64,000 nt of DNA, from contig JBANAY010000003.1 of NCBI GenBank assembly GCA_037952775.1, positions 744,001 to 808,000 on the forward strand, written 5' to 3'. The DNA is from Clonostachys chloroleuca. Lineage: Eukaryota > Ascomycota > Sordariomycetes > Hypocreales > Bionectriaceae. Position 1 is the first letter of the stretch. Every line of letters begins with the position of its first letter. Below are positions 45,946 to 59,005 of the stretch, piece after piece. The position numbers and the translations under genes were made by a program. The notes under the pieces were generated by a model. It worked only from the letters and a program-made list of their open reading frames with translations, made no database searches and was not told where the DNA came from.

Positions 45946-47748
45946 ATGGAAGGGGAGGATGGGATTCCGGAAAATCTGCGGGGTTAAGGGGGGGGGGAGG
46001 GAAAAGACTCCTAAAATTGGATGGGTATAATGTCAATATGGTGGCACTTTACCTCTTGACGAGCGATTGCTGGCGTCGAATCAGCAATAGCGGAGGAAAG
46101 AGATAGGCTATCAAAATACCGTAATACTAGTGGGGATAAAATTATTCTGTGGGATAATTAACAGCCGTGATGAAAATATACTATCAGTACTTTTGGTATT
46201 ATGAGAGGGGCTCGCTATGTCTCTCTGCTGATTACTTGTGGCTGGAATATATCCAGCTGAAGCTGGGTAGGCGTTCGTACGAGGGAGTAGGACTCAGTTA
46301 CTATATACTCAGATATATCTGTGAGGGACAAGGTACAAGGCCAGTTAGTACCTCTATTTAACCCCAAGTATAAAGCTGTGGTATTCAGGATAATTCTGAT
46401 GATATGCCTGCAATAGTATATCAACGGGGGAGAAGGGGGAGGGGAACAAATATTTTCAATATATATTATAAGGTGTATATTTATTACTGATAGGATATAA
46501 GAAAACAAGGTAACACCCCCCCCCCCCCAATGGCTACATACTTTGGGCTATTAAACTCTGGCCCCAATTGGCAATAGCCGCCCAGAAACTTGCAGGATAT
46601 AGTGGGTCCGCCACCCCGGTACAGAAAGGTACTGTGGCGTTACAAACTAGTGTAGCTTGCGCTAACGCCAGCAGCTCTCATCGATATCGATCGCCAGGCG
46701 TCGGTGGGCTTTGGCCTCCGTTGTTGCACACTGGATCTAGAAGTCTTGATACAGTCGAAAAAAATGTTATCCCATTTCCTGCTTGTAGCTATTTGCCTAA
46801 CTCCAACCAAAAACATGCTCGATCATATAAAAATGCGGGTTTTTCTTCACACCAAAAAAAAAACATTTTCCTTTTTATTCTCTATTTCGGTTTCGGAGTC
46901 GGTTTCTCTTTTTAATCTCTTACTGCGAAGGTGAGAGCGATGAGACGTCCGAGGCATCAGAATTCATCAACGGCATGGTACATAACCAGATTGGTGCTCG
47001 ACTCGTGGATTGCAGAGGTGCAAGGGAGGCGAGAAGCCAAAGGCAGTGTTATTAGAGTGTAGATATTGGTTCAGTTAATGAGGTTAATAAAAATTGAAGG
47101 TCTAAGTTGGATGGTTGGTGCAGTATAAATTATTGAGGAGGGCGGGAGGCCCTCTTCAAGCTCATCCCGCTGCTTCGCGGGATTACGTCACTAGTAGCTA
47201 CCCACATAACGTACTAGAAGTATGAGCCTTTTTTCTTCCACGGTTTAACAACCCAAACCATGAATATGATAAATTGAAAAGTACTACTTTGGTACGGAAC
47301 AAATGAGCGATCCGTTGACGAATCGTAAGTGGCTGGAGATTCCTTCGTTGCGCTATGTCATGGCGATTAGTCACTAACCCCGTACGGTTACGCGGAACGC
47401 CACCCATGCATATACTACGGAGAAGTGACACCATATCCTCATGGCAAAGATGCAGCCCTGTGGGGCTTTGCCAATGGTGTGAATGACCCATTAAACCACA
47501 CGGCGGTAAGTATTTAACCATAGCTACACATCTGCTGCCCTCTTCGGGAGCCGTTCGAAAATGTTGGGTACTGACTTACTTGACGTCTTTACTAATACTA
47601 ATTCATTAGCGCTAGCCCTGATTAGTTCGTCGCCCGCTGGGCTATCCCTCTTCATAGGTTTGCATAGAAGAGGCCGATATTCCACCAACGTTCGCTGTCA
47701 ACGCGATGCAGGCCCTGTGAGCCCTGGTTGCAGGAAGCGACGGGGGCC
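45946..47748. other. Intergenic/patchwork region with poly-G and poly-C tracts
   Basis: Contains a run of about ten G (about 45988-45998) and a run of about twelve C (about 46517-46528), a small GC hairpin CCCGCTGCTTCGCGGG near 47167-47182, and short chance frames. No gene with recognisable homology. Confidence 0.4.
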
Positions 47749-49266
47749 ATGAGCACGCCAACTTATCCAGGGGTCGTTCCACCTCCACCTGGTATTATTC
47801 CGAACCTAACTAGCCCTAAGGATTCTGGGTGGACACTGCTACTGGGCTGGCTCATTACATGCAATGTATTTACTACACTTGCTTTCATTACCCGCGCATA
47901 CGTCAAGGTATGGATAGTGGGCAAGATCCTTCTCGAAGATGGTAGGTTGAGCACGTACCTGCATTAGAGAGCGAAGCTAACTTGGTATTCAAGTAACGTT
48001 TACGATAGCTTCGGTATGGCTAGCAGTGCTCGTTACCTAGTAGAGTATGAGTTATTAACCGGGCCCGGTAGATAATAGGCATCTTATACTCAGCAACTGT
48101 CGCTGGTAGTAAGTCTACCTGCGTCCTTGTACTGTCTGGCGCATCAAAATTATACTTACATTGTTGGGCCAAAGTGCTTTACTATGGAGAGGGCCGTCAT
48201 GCATGGGAACTATCGCCAGAGGCTTATAAGAATATTCTCAGGGTCAGTTTCATCGGCAACTCACTAAGTAGGCGACCCAACCGTTTGAACTCATGTAACT
48301 CACATCTGCAGTGGCTCTACTTCGGAAGTGTCGTCTACTCGCCGGCTGCATATTTCACCAAAGTAACTATCTTGCTCATCATTGCCCGCATCTTCATAGT
48401 GAGAGAGCGTGTCACCATGAGCATTTACATCTTCATAGCCGCGCTCTTAGTCTCCTACCTTCCGATACAGTTCACGAAAACGTTCATTTGCTCTCCCATC
48501 AAAGCCTTCTGGGATGATTCAGTGAAAGGCACATGCCTCAATCAGCGCAGGATCTTCATCGCAGACACAACTCTGAGTTTTCTCACCGACTTCATAATCC
48601 TTACCATTCCTATACCGTTGATCTGGTCGCTAAAGACCCCATTATGTAAGAAGATACAAGTTGCTGCGCTGCTTGGCGCTGGAGGGATTGCCACGGCCGT
48701 GACATGTTTTCGCCTTTGGGCAGTCGTCCAGTTCATACACTCAACAGATGCCAGCTCCGATTTTGTCCGCCAAAGCATTTGCGTGTGAGTTATCATTAGG
48801 TTCGAACCATGTGGCATGAGAGATCTGACGAACAATCGTGGTGCTTAGATTGATTGAGCTTACTATCGGCCTTCTTTGCTCGTGCCTACCTGCCGCCAAT
48901 ATCTTGATAGAACGATACAAGTCAGATAGGTCATCGGCATCGCAGAACTCTTCCGCTCCCCGTTGTAAATGGCTATTCATGAAACATTCACACAATTCTC
49001 AGCCTCCTATGTCAGAGCCCAGTGAGCCGCAGGTAACTGTTGCTGCTTCTAACGCTTCTACCCTAGGGGGCCCCCTGGTGGACGTTGATGTTGAGCTCGC
49101 AATGATGTATGACCTATCGGAGCTTTCTAGAGGTTCCTATTCAATGATGGCGAGAGGGTCGCTCGCGTCGGCAAGGGGGGACCGATATTTCACAAACCCT
49201 AGGATAATAGAAGATACGACCAGCAATGCCGAAACATCGTCAGGCCGTATATCCATAAATCATTAA
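47749..49266 (+). CDS. Pth11-like fungal rhodopsin-domain integral membrane protein
   Basis: Start ATG 47749 (MSTPTYPGVVPPPPGIIPN). Proposed exons: 47749-47941, 47994-48013, 48072-48108, 48175-48242, 48312-48784, 48849-49266, total 1209 nt, 402 residues, all phases consistent. Exons 1, 5 and 6 are well supported; the 20- and 37-nt exons are inferred because they keep the frame and supply hydrophobic sequence. Family marks are AFITRAYVKVWIVGKILLED in TM1/loop, LYFGSVVYSPAAYFTKVTILLIIARIF, the Cys-containing CSPIKAFWDDSVKGTCLNQ loop, TDFIILTIPIPLIWSL, GAGGIATAVTCFRLW, and IELTIGLLCSCLPA as the last TM. The cytosolic tail of about 110 residues is Ser-rich. Such proteins are seven-helix surface-sensing candidates at the plasma membrane; ligand unknown. 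Confidence 0.8.
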
Positions 49267-49589
49267 GCAGGCCTCCCGAGTGTTTTGGGCATATTGAATC
49301 AATCGATGTACTAGATGGGAGGCTGGTCGAGTTAAAGTTGCCCTGAGTCATAGCCAGCTGTAATATAAGGCGCCCTCCCCTTTTTGCATATTCGGGCCTT
49401 GCGGCCTCTGCACGTTGTATACGTGTGTCGTTTGGACTAGATGAAGAGGTCGAGGAAGAGAAGGACAAGAAAAAAGTAGAAGAACGAGGAAGAGGACGGG
49501 TTTAAATACTCCAAATGCCTGGAAGCTCTTTATTACACAGGTGGCGCAGCAAGTCTGATGCTTTTTGCTGATTGACTCACCTATTCAAT
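49267..49589. other. Intergenic
   Basis: Nothing recognised. Confidence 0.4.
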
Positions 49590-49990
49590 ATATTGCTATC
49601 ACCAGTACACCGAGATCAAGCACTCAGAGAGAGCCAAGTGCATTTGAGGCAGCTCTGGCAGCAGCACAGCCAAGGACAGAGTCCAAATGCAGCGGATGCC
49701 ACAAATTAGGTCATGGAATGACTTCAAAGGCATGCCCTCAACGGTACGAGGAGCTTTTGCAGTCGTCAGCATCGTCGGCGCAGGTAGGGTTAATGCCAGT
49801 GACATTGTCGTCGGAATTACCCAGGCACACACGAGCAGTGCCGGCAGTATCTCATCAGCGTCGTCGTTGCAGGAAGGGGAAGCGCTAGGAGCACCGTCAT
49901 CAAGACCGTCCGAGCAAACAAGACCCACTAGAGATGAGGTTAGTATCAGTAGCTGCATTGTCGGCAGCACCATCGACACAGGCAAGGACA
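49590..49990 (+). pseudogene. Zinc-knuckle C-terminal fragment, probably of a transposase
   Basis: The frame 49565-49888 reads FEAALAAAQPRTESKCSGCHKLGHGMTSKACPQRYEELL, a CX2CX4HX6C knuckle followed by Ser/Arg-rich sequence. After the stop the same frame continues with HRHQDRPSEQ. Knuckles of this kind end MULE/FAR1-type transposases and some retroelement Gag proteins. No catalytic domain is present upstream, so this is a leftover piece. Confidence 0.45.
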
Positions 49991-50453
49991 TCTTGGAAGC
50001 TTTGCTAGGATGCTTTGAGATTGTTGTAGGAAGGTTGGGCGTTGAGACGGTAGCAGTGCCACCTCGGCTTGTGTTCTGGTGGGGATGTATGGTTGTAGTT
50101 GGTCATGCTCAATGAGCACTTGAGTCCATCCGGTGTTAAAATCCTGCTGGTCAAGATGCTACTATTAGCTGCGTATATTGAAGTCATGTTGGCACGCTAC
50201 AGTTAGTGAAGTATCTCTTTGACTGTGCAAACGCCAGTGGGTCTTTCTCTGACCCACACAACCCCGGTCAAAGGCACAGTACATCGATAAACGTATAGCA
50301 TAATAATAAACATTTTACGTATAATTCCTATAGTAAATATTTTAGCGGATACTTCAGGCCTATTCTGCCTGGCCTTAGAGCCTTGCAACGGGCAAGTTGA
50401 TGATATCAGAGGGGTCTGAGTTAACAGCAGCGCCTAAAGCTACAGAGGCAGCA

Positions 50454-50828
50454 TGTTACGAACAAAGGCCTCCTTCGGGCCGCAGGAAGTCACGTGCAAG
50501 GAGGACAGTACCGACCCACCTTGGCGACCAATAGGGCGACTTCACTTTTCCAAAGTGAAGTCTCGAGTGAAGACTGTCGTGAACACTCCAGTGAACATAC
50601 CATTATATATGCACATTCATTTCCATAGCTTAGACACTCTTTCAGACAGTTATCAATAACATCGTCTACGCATCTATTGTTGCTAGCTCCACAATACTCG
50701 CACATTGACAGTGACTCGCATTGCACAGCCTAAGACAACCTGATCGCGCCACTCAGAACAACACTCTGATTGGTTCAACCCCGACCTACCCTAGACCCCC
50801 GTCCAGTGTAAGTCATCCAACCGTCACA
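50454..50828 (+). mobile_element. Solo gypsy LTR, 375 bp, un-RIPed (U3 subtype A)
   Basis: It starts TGTTACGAACAAAGGCC and ends CAACCGTCACA, with an exact 5-bp duplication CAGCA on both sides (50449-50453 and 50829-50833). TATA-like TTATATATGC lies near 50612. The 3' half is about 95% identical to the solo LTR at 61260-61624, while the 5' half (U3) is unrelated to it. Confidence 0.92.
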
Positions 50829-50971
50829 CAGCAGCTATCACAAGAGGCTTCAATTTTCAACCTTTTAAACTACTATAATGTGATTTTAAGATAAAGGGCC
50901 TACCTGACTACCCGGTCGACCTCTTCTAGCTATTTTACTCGGAGTCCCTAGTAATTAAATAGGTTAGCTGG
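50829..50971. other. Short segment between two gypsy insertions
   Basis: Continues across the gypsy-2 insertion at 58439 (GGTTAGCTGG joins to ACAAACGC once one GCTGG is removed). No gene. Confidence 0.6.
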
Positions 50972-51354
50972 TGTGATGGTTGGGTGACTTACACTGGACG
51001 GGGGTCTAGGGTAGGTCGGGGTTAAACTAATCAGAGTATTATTCTGAGTAGCGCGATCAGGTTATCTTAGGCTGTATAATACGAGTTACTATCAATATAT
51101 GAGTATTATAAAGCTAGTAATAATAGATATATAGATAATATTATGGTAGAGTTATAACTGTATTAATAACTGTCTGAAAGAGTATTCTATCTAGTAAAAT
51201 AAATATATATATATACTAGGGGATTATTAAGGCTTAGTAATAATCCTGGGTTAAGGATTATAGGGATTATTATAAGATCCAGATAATCTAGTTGTAGTTG
51301 GAGAGAAAAAGTAGGGGCTATATATAATACTGTATATTAGTTAAATTTATAATA
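50972..51354 (-). repeat. 3' LTR of gypsy-2 (left copy, 383 bp)
   Basis: The reverse complement ends CCATCACA at 50972; the inner end TTAAATTTATAATA stands for TCAAATTCGTAACA. The outer 90 bp keep most C/G; the inner part is RIPed. U3 subtype B. Confidence 0.9.
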
Positions 51355-54300
51355 TAATATCCCCCCTCTGTTAGTTATATCCTTAAGATCAGATTCAGCA
51401 GCCTAGTTAGTAGGTATACTAACTTCCTCCTGTTATTCCCTTATATTTCTTAGAATAATATCTAACTATATATAGAAACCCCTTTATAAGAAGACTGTTC
51501 AGTATAATTCTTTAATTAATACTATATTACTTAATCCTTTTATAATAAAGACAGAGTACAGTTACTACGAAGTATATAGCTATAAGTATTTTAGATCCGA
51601 AGGGTTTTTATCAAGGTATTTTTATTATATTAAAAATAATTAAGTTTATTATAATACTCAGGGTCTAACTCCTAGTTAGCTATATCGGATTACTGATTAG
51701 TATAGAAAGCTCGAGTCTGAGCTTAAGATAGTAGAGGAGTAATATTATCTTATAGATATAAAGATTTAATATCTTTATTAATAAAAGAAATTATAGCTTA
51801 ATAAAATAATACGAGTAGTATCCTATAGTATTAATAGTATTAAAGAGCTTAAGTATATTAAGCAGAAGGAGGTAGAAGAGGTAGCCTATAAGGTAGCTTC
51901 TTCTTCGGAAGTTACTTCTTTATCTGAGCCTATATTCTTAGAGATTGAGATTAATCCGGTATATCTTTAAGAGGGTATAGAATTTTCCCCTTCTTAGTTT
52001 ATTAGGATAGGTATTTCTAGGCCTAATAATACTATTAGATAAGCTTCTAGTAGTTCTTCAGGTACTTAGCAGGTTCCTAGGTATTATTATTATTAGTATA
52101 TCCTTTCTATTTAATAAAGTAGAATATTTATCTATTTCTAACTTCTTTCTTTAGTATTTTTTCTAGCTTATATTCTTCTTTATAGATCTTAATTAGATAG
52201 TCTTAATCTAAAGTATTTTCTAGTGCTTTTTTAAGTAATAAGATATAAAAAACTGGGTAGATATATATTATATTTAGTAGTAATAGTTTATAGTTAGTAT
52301 CTGATTTTTTATTTTTAATTTTAAATAGTTTAAGTTTTTTATAATCTAATTTATTACTTAATTATATTATTATAATATTTTTATAGAGTAGGTAGATTTT
52401 ATCTCCCTCCTTTAAGATTAGTCCCTTTAATTTTATTTTATTATAGTATTTCTTTATTCTTTCTTAGATAAACTCTAATTCTATCTTTATTCTATATATA
52501 ATAAATATAATATTTCTTTTGTAAGTATAGCAGTAGGTATATCTAGTCTATTAAGTATTTATTAGTTCTGGAATTCTAGTTTATAACTATAGTTTATATA
52601 TATAGGTATAAGCTAGGTAGATTCTTATACTAAACTATTATATATAATCTAAGCTATAGGTAATAATTATACCTAATTATTTTATTTATAATTAATATAT
52701 ACTTATAGGTATTATTCTAATATCTAGTTTAAATATTCTATTTATCTATTACTCTAGGGATAGTAAGCTATTAAAAGCTTATACTTAGTACCTATTTATA
52801 CTATAAGTAATTACTAAAATTTAGAGGTAAAAGTTATTCCTCTGTCTGAGATTATTTCTTTAGGTAGTCTATAGTAACTAACTATATATTATAGGAATTA
52901 GTATATAAGATCTTCTGTAGAGCTTACTTCCTTATATAGAATAAAATATCTATACTTTATAAGTCTATTAATAATAACTAAGATACTATTATACTATACT
53001 CCTATTATAGATTCTATTAATAATAATAGCTTAATAATATAGTTAAAGAATATTAATTACTATAGTTATTCTAGTACTATAACTAGCTTAAGTTCTCTAT
53101 ATAGTTTATATCTTATAGATTTAATTTATATATAAGTATTATATTCTGAAACTATAGTTTATATATCTTTTTATAGATCAGGGTAATCCTAATATTATCT
53201 TATCCTATTAAATATTTTCTTAACTCCTTAATATCCTGAGAGCAGGTACTTATAGATTTCTTTAATAAGTACTATTCTTATATCTTACTATAGTATTTTT
53301 ATATCCGGTATAGTATCTATCTGAACCTTAGTATATACTGTTTCTTTTAGTATAGTACCTAAAGTTTATTATACTAAATATCCTTTATTATTTATTAAAA
53401 ATAATTATCTATTAGTTTTCGGAATTATTTATTTATACTTAGATTTCCAGCTGAGAGTATTAGCTTATCTGTTTTCTAATCCTTTTTAATATATAATTTT
53501 ATAGTTGAACTTAGATAAGTATTTAGTATAGTATATTTATTATTTATTAAGTTATTAAGTTATAGTAAAATACTGAATATTCTTATAATCTGTATATACC
53601 TTAACTTTATATTATATCCCCAGGTAGTAGTATTTAAATTCTTTAAATATATATATAATAGCTATAAATTCCTTATTATAGATAGGATAGTTAAGTTCTA
53701 TACTGTATAGTTTCTTTAAGTAGAATACTATAGGGTATAGTCTCCCTTTATTATCCCTTTAGCTAACTTATATACTAATTATAAAGTCTGAAGTATTAGT
53801 TTTAAGTTCTACTTCCTTATTTAGGTTAAATATCTATAGTACAGGCTTATAGATTATATAATTCTTAATATTATTAAATATATCCTAATATTTTAAATTC
53901 TATTAAAATTCTTTTTCTTTCTTTATTAGATTATATAGGGGTATAGTAATCTTCCTATAGTCTTTAATAAATTATTAGTAGTAATTAGTAAATCCGAGGA
54001 AAGCTTATACTTCTTTAATATTTATTAGCTCTTCCTATTTGGAAACTATAGTAATTTTACTTTTTTCTATTTGTATTTTATTAGGTTAAATAGTATATCC
54101 TAAGAAGTTAATTTCCTTAATATAAAACTAACTTTTCTCAGATTCTACTAGGAGATTTATATTTTCTAGTTTCTTTAGGACCTTATATATATATTCCTTA
54201 TATATATCTAGATTATCTAAGAATATTAAAATATTATTAAGATATATAACTATAAAGATATTAAGATACTCCTGGAGTACTTAATTAATTATTTATTAGA

Positions 54301-57300
54301 ATATTATAAGTATATTTATTAGTCTAAAGAGTATAATAAGATACTTATATAAGCTAAACTTTATTCTAAATACTGTTTTCTATTTATCTCCTTCTTTAAT
54401 TTATATTAAGTTATAAGCTCCCTTCAGGTCTAGTATAGTAAACTACTATTTACTCTGTAGCTAGTCTCTGAGTTCTGTAATTAGTAGTAAGGGTATCCTA
54501 TCTTTATATATAATCTTATTTAGCTAGTAATAGTTAATAACTAAACAGAGTTTACTATTCTTCTTAGGTATAAATATTACAGGGTATCCTATAGATAAAG
54601 TTAATAATTATATATAGCCTTTTACTAATATATTATTAATATATTTATAGAGTATTTATAACTGAGGTTCTATAAGGTTATAGAGTTTATAGAAAGCTAG
54701 TTCTCCTCTATTAATAATAGAGATTTTATAATTCTATTAGCTGTATTATAGTAATCTAGTTTCTAAGATTTCCTTAAATAATTTATTATATTTCCAGTAT
54801 TCCCTTAGGATATAATCTAGTCTTTCCCTTTTAAGGTATTCTTCCTTATCTTTTTATAGTTATTCCTTTCTAGCTTACTTATACTATAGATTAAACTTAA
54901 TATTATAATTATATTTTTATTAATTTATTATATATATCTAATTAATAAAGTCTATTTCTAGGGATTATTCTAATTTTTATATTTAATCTAAGATTTATTT
55001 TATTTATTATAGTTCTTAGTAGGATAGATTTTTTAGTATACTAGGTTATAGTACTATTAAGGCTGTAATTATTATATCTACTTATTATTATAAGTTATTA
55101 CTTTAGTTTTTTATAGTAGTACTCTTAGTTATTAAGGAATTATTATATTCTTCTAATATCTAATAAAATTTTAATTTCTATTAATTCTAATATAGGTTTA
55201 TAAGAGTATCCCTCTACTCTATATAGCTAGTAAACCAGTCTATTAGTAGGTTTATATCTTATAGCTATAGTAATCCTAATATAATATTATAGGAATTTAA
55301 TAGTACTAGGTTATATATAATATTAAATTTTTTCCCTTAAATTTCAGTTATAAGGTAATTAGTCTTAGAGTTAATAATTCTATTATTATACTTAAATAAT
55401 ATTCTATCCGGAGTTATAATATTATAGAACTTCTTCTTTATCCTCTATAGTAGATAGAGTCAGTTAATTACTACTAGTAAGATATAGTTATATAATACTC
55501 TATAGTCTATCTATACTATAAGCTAGTATCCCTTAATCTTAATATTTATAATAATATTAATTAAATTTCCTCCCTTAATAGCTCCTAGGGTTTTCTAATT
55601 TAATATTATTTTACTATATTATAGCCCTATTATAGATAGTTTATATTATTTTTTATCTAGTTAACTTATTATTTAAGCTGTTCTTACTCTTCTTTATTCT
55701 TAGGTATCTATTTTAGAATATCTATAAAGATTCTTAGTTTATCTGTAGAGCTAGAAATAAATTATTTATATTTCCTTTTCTAATTATTTAATTTATTAAT
55801 TATTATAGGTATCCTATTATCAGAGTAAGCTTTATCCTATTTTTTTTTATTAGTAGAGGTAATTTCCTATTCCTCTATATTACTACTTTCTCTACTATCT
55901 ATTAGAGATAGTATACCTTATTTATAATATTATTTTATTTCTTCTTCCTACTACTAATACTATTTAAGATATATCTTAGCAGGGTTTATATTATTATTAC
56001 TATACTTAGTTAGTTCTAGTACTATTATTTTAGCTTCTAGATAGTTCCTATACTTCTAGTTATAGTATTATTTAATTTAATTATTATATTTAGCTATTAC
56101 TTAATTTTTAAGGTCCTTATTCTTATATTATAATTTGATTTTAGCCTTTTTATAAACCTTATACCTTAGTTTAGTATATAATTCTGCTAGTAGTTTACTA
56201 TAGATATATTCTTTAGGGTATTCTTCTAAGTCTTCCTTAAAGATAGTATATTATTTTATACCCTGTTATTAATATATAAATTATTATATCTATTCTATAG
56301 TATATTTATTAGATATCCTTCTATTAGGGTATAGAAAGAAATTATTTTTAGCTTTCTCTATCTAATATACTTAGTATTAATTATTATAGCAGATTATCTA
56401 TAATTCCAGAGGGTAGTTATATATCTATATTATCTCTATATAGATTAGTATCTTATATATACTATTACTGAGCTATATAGTACTAATAGTATTATTTCTA
56501 AAAATAACTAGTTCTTCTAATATATCTGGATATTATTTCTATATTTTCTCTTAATAGTATATATAGAGTTCGCTATATTCAGTTTTAATTTCTATCTATA
56601 TCTACTAGTATTATTCTTTTTTAGTAGAGTTTTATAGAATAACTTTATTAGTATAGTAGAATATATATTTATATTTAGTAGATAATTTAAATTCTAGGAC
56701 TAGTTCCCTTTGTTTAAGCTTTTCCTTAAGCTCTTAGAAGATCTATTAGATTTCTTCTTATTATTTCCTAGTTATACTGAGTTTTATATATTCCTTAGGT
56801 TCTAGTACTTCTTAGAAAATAGGTATATCTCTTAAAGGATACTTAGGAATTATAATAGTTATAAGAGTTTCTTCCTGGTTAATCTTATATATTATTCCTA
56901 AAACTTTAATATTAGTTTTCCTAATTACTTCTAATTACTTCTTACTATCCTTAGCGGGTTTCTAATCTTCTCTCTTCTTATCTTTCTTAGGTTCTGAATA
57001 TTAGGGTGAAATATATCTAATCTTATTATAATTATAGTATTTATATTTCTCTATAGCTCCTAGCTCTATAGGTCCTATATATATCCCAGAGACTATAGTA
57101 TACTATTATTATAGTTTCCTAGTATTAGTAAAATAGGTTATTTACTATTTATAAGTTTGCTATTAGTACTATTAGTTATTAATTCTTATAGCTATAGTTA
57201 TATACTTATAAATACTTACTAGCCTGTCTTCCTTATAGAGTTTATTCTAAACTTCTTTTTTAAATTAGTTAAAATAGTAAGATATAGTATATTCCTTATT

Positions 57301-58055
57301 CTATCTAGTTTTAACTAGTAGCTGGAGGTAGTAAGTACTAAAGGTTAAATATAATCCTTTCTAAGTAAGTATATTAATCTTATATTCTACCTTATACTTT
57401 TTATCTTAAATACTAAAGGTTTATTTAAGAACTTCTATAAAGTAATTAAAACTTATTATAATATTAATAGTTTATTAGCTTCCCTATCTATTAAGGTATT
57501 CCTTTATAATAGGTTTAAACTAGTTAAGTATAACTCCTTTAAGTTATAAGTAGATATATATAACCTTCCTTTTGCTAGTATTAAGTATAATAGGAAAGTA
57601 ATTAAAATATACTTAGAGTTAAGTTATAAATCCTTAGAGTTTATCTTAGGTTCTATTAAATATCTCAGATAGTAGTAGCTTAAGTAGTTATCCTGGTTTA
57701 TAACCCTGAATAGCAGTTACAGCTTGTATATAAATATTAGTATTTATAGCAGCTTACTATACTATAAGGGCTATTGTATTAGCTAACTCCTGGTAAGTAT
57801 CTATAAGGTATATATTAAGCTAGTTAACTTAGTCTTATAAGAGCTATATTTCCTTAGTATAGTTATTATTATCCTTACTGCTATTATTACTATCTTTATC
57901 TATAGTATTATCCTTAACGGTTAGAGCAGGTAGGTTATTATTAGCAGCAGGAGTATACTATTACTAGGCTTAGGGTACTATAATAGCTATAATATCTTCT
58001 TTATTATTATATAGTAATTAAGATAAGATAATTAGCTAAATAAGAGTTATTAATA

Positions 58056-58438
58056 TATAATAGTTAGATAACTTATACTGAACAGGGGTCTAGGGTAGGT
58101 CGGGGTTAAACTAATTAGAGTATTATTCTGAGTAGTATAATCAGGTTATCTTAGACTATATAATATAAGTTACTGTTAATATATAAGTATTATAAAGCTA
58201 GTAATAATAGATATATAGATAATGTTACGATAGAGTTATAACTGTATTGATAACTGTCTGAAAGAGTATCCTATCTAGTAAAATAAATATATATATATAC
58301 TAGGGGATTATTAAGGCTTGGCAATGATCCTGGGTTGAGGATCATGGGGATTATCGTGAGATCCAGATGATCCAGTTGTGGTTGGAGAGAAAAAGTGGGG
58401 GCCACATATGACGCTGCACATTGGTCAAATTCGTAACA
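58056..58438 (-). repeat. 5' LTR of gypsy-2 (right copy, 383 bp)
   Basis: Inner edge TATAATAGTTAG is the RIPed form of TGTGATGGTTGG; the outer 125 bp (58314-58438) are un-RIPed and nearly match the solo LTR at 61260-61624 in reverse complement. Confidence 0.92.
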
Positions 58439-59005
58439 GCTGGACAAACGCTTAGGTTGAATTCCTTATTGAACAAGCTGGTAATAGCCTCAGCCTGACT
58501 GTACAACTTCGCTGGTAGAAACAGACCTCTATAGCAGAGCTCTATATCTGGCTTTCGGTCCTTATCTATATAGGAAGTTATCCTCAGACCCGAATTGAAG
58601 ACTATTAGGTAACCTCTTTAATTAATAATAATCTTCGCCCTACTTATCCTATTATCCAGTATATAACTTATAATTGATTTTACCTTCTCTTTTAATATAT
58701 CTGTATTTTCCCTCTATTTAAGAGTACCTCTGACTCCCTCAGCTATATAATATTATAGGTTTCTAAGTAGTTAGATTATATTTAATATATCTTAATAAGC
58801 CTCTTTAAACCAGGTATTACTATCTCTGTAGATAAGTATATAATCCGCTTCAAAGGAAGATTATCTATAAAGATTATAATTTCTAGAAAGCTTATACTAA
58901 TAGGGCTTAAAGTATAAACTACAGCTTAATAGAGCTATTTTCTCTAGTAGTAATTTTACTTTTCTACAGCTGCTATTAAGACTATAAGGAAGCCCTTATA
59001 ATATT

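Larger units (their letters stand above)
50972..58438 (-). mobile_element. Complete Ty3/Gypsy LTR retrotransposon, RIPed (gypsy-2)
   Basis: 7467 bp bounded by 383-bp LTRs (50972-51354 and 58056-58438) and an exact target duplication GCTGG (50967-50971 and 58439-58443). It lies on the minus strand: 5' LTR on the right, gag about 57.9-56.0 kb, pol about 56.0-52.1 kb. The reverse complement at about 54220-54390 shows the same FGLYKYLIMPFGL...YLNNILIF-type reverse transcriptase block as gypsy-1, with Asp codons turned to Asn by G to A changes. RNase H and integrase follow leftward. All frames carry many stops, so it is dead. GC content is highest at the outer LTR edges and falls inward, marking the limits of RIP. 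Confidence 0.93.

Noticed and set aside
46568..46915. 115-residue plus-strand frame
   Set aside because: Starts without ATG, low-complexity, ends in a Phe-rich tail caused by a T-rich stretch; no family resemblance.
48798..48814. GGTTCGAACC, a tRNA T-arm look-alike in the Pth11-like gene
   Set aside because: It lies within an intron with no acceptor or anticodon stem around it; no tRNA can be folded.
49687..50115. 142-residue plus-strand frame overlapping the zinc-knuckle fragment
   Set aside because: Begins at a non-ATG codon in the wrong frame; composition suggests a shadow of the knuckle-containing frame.
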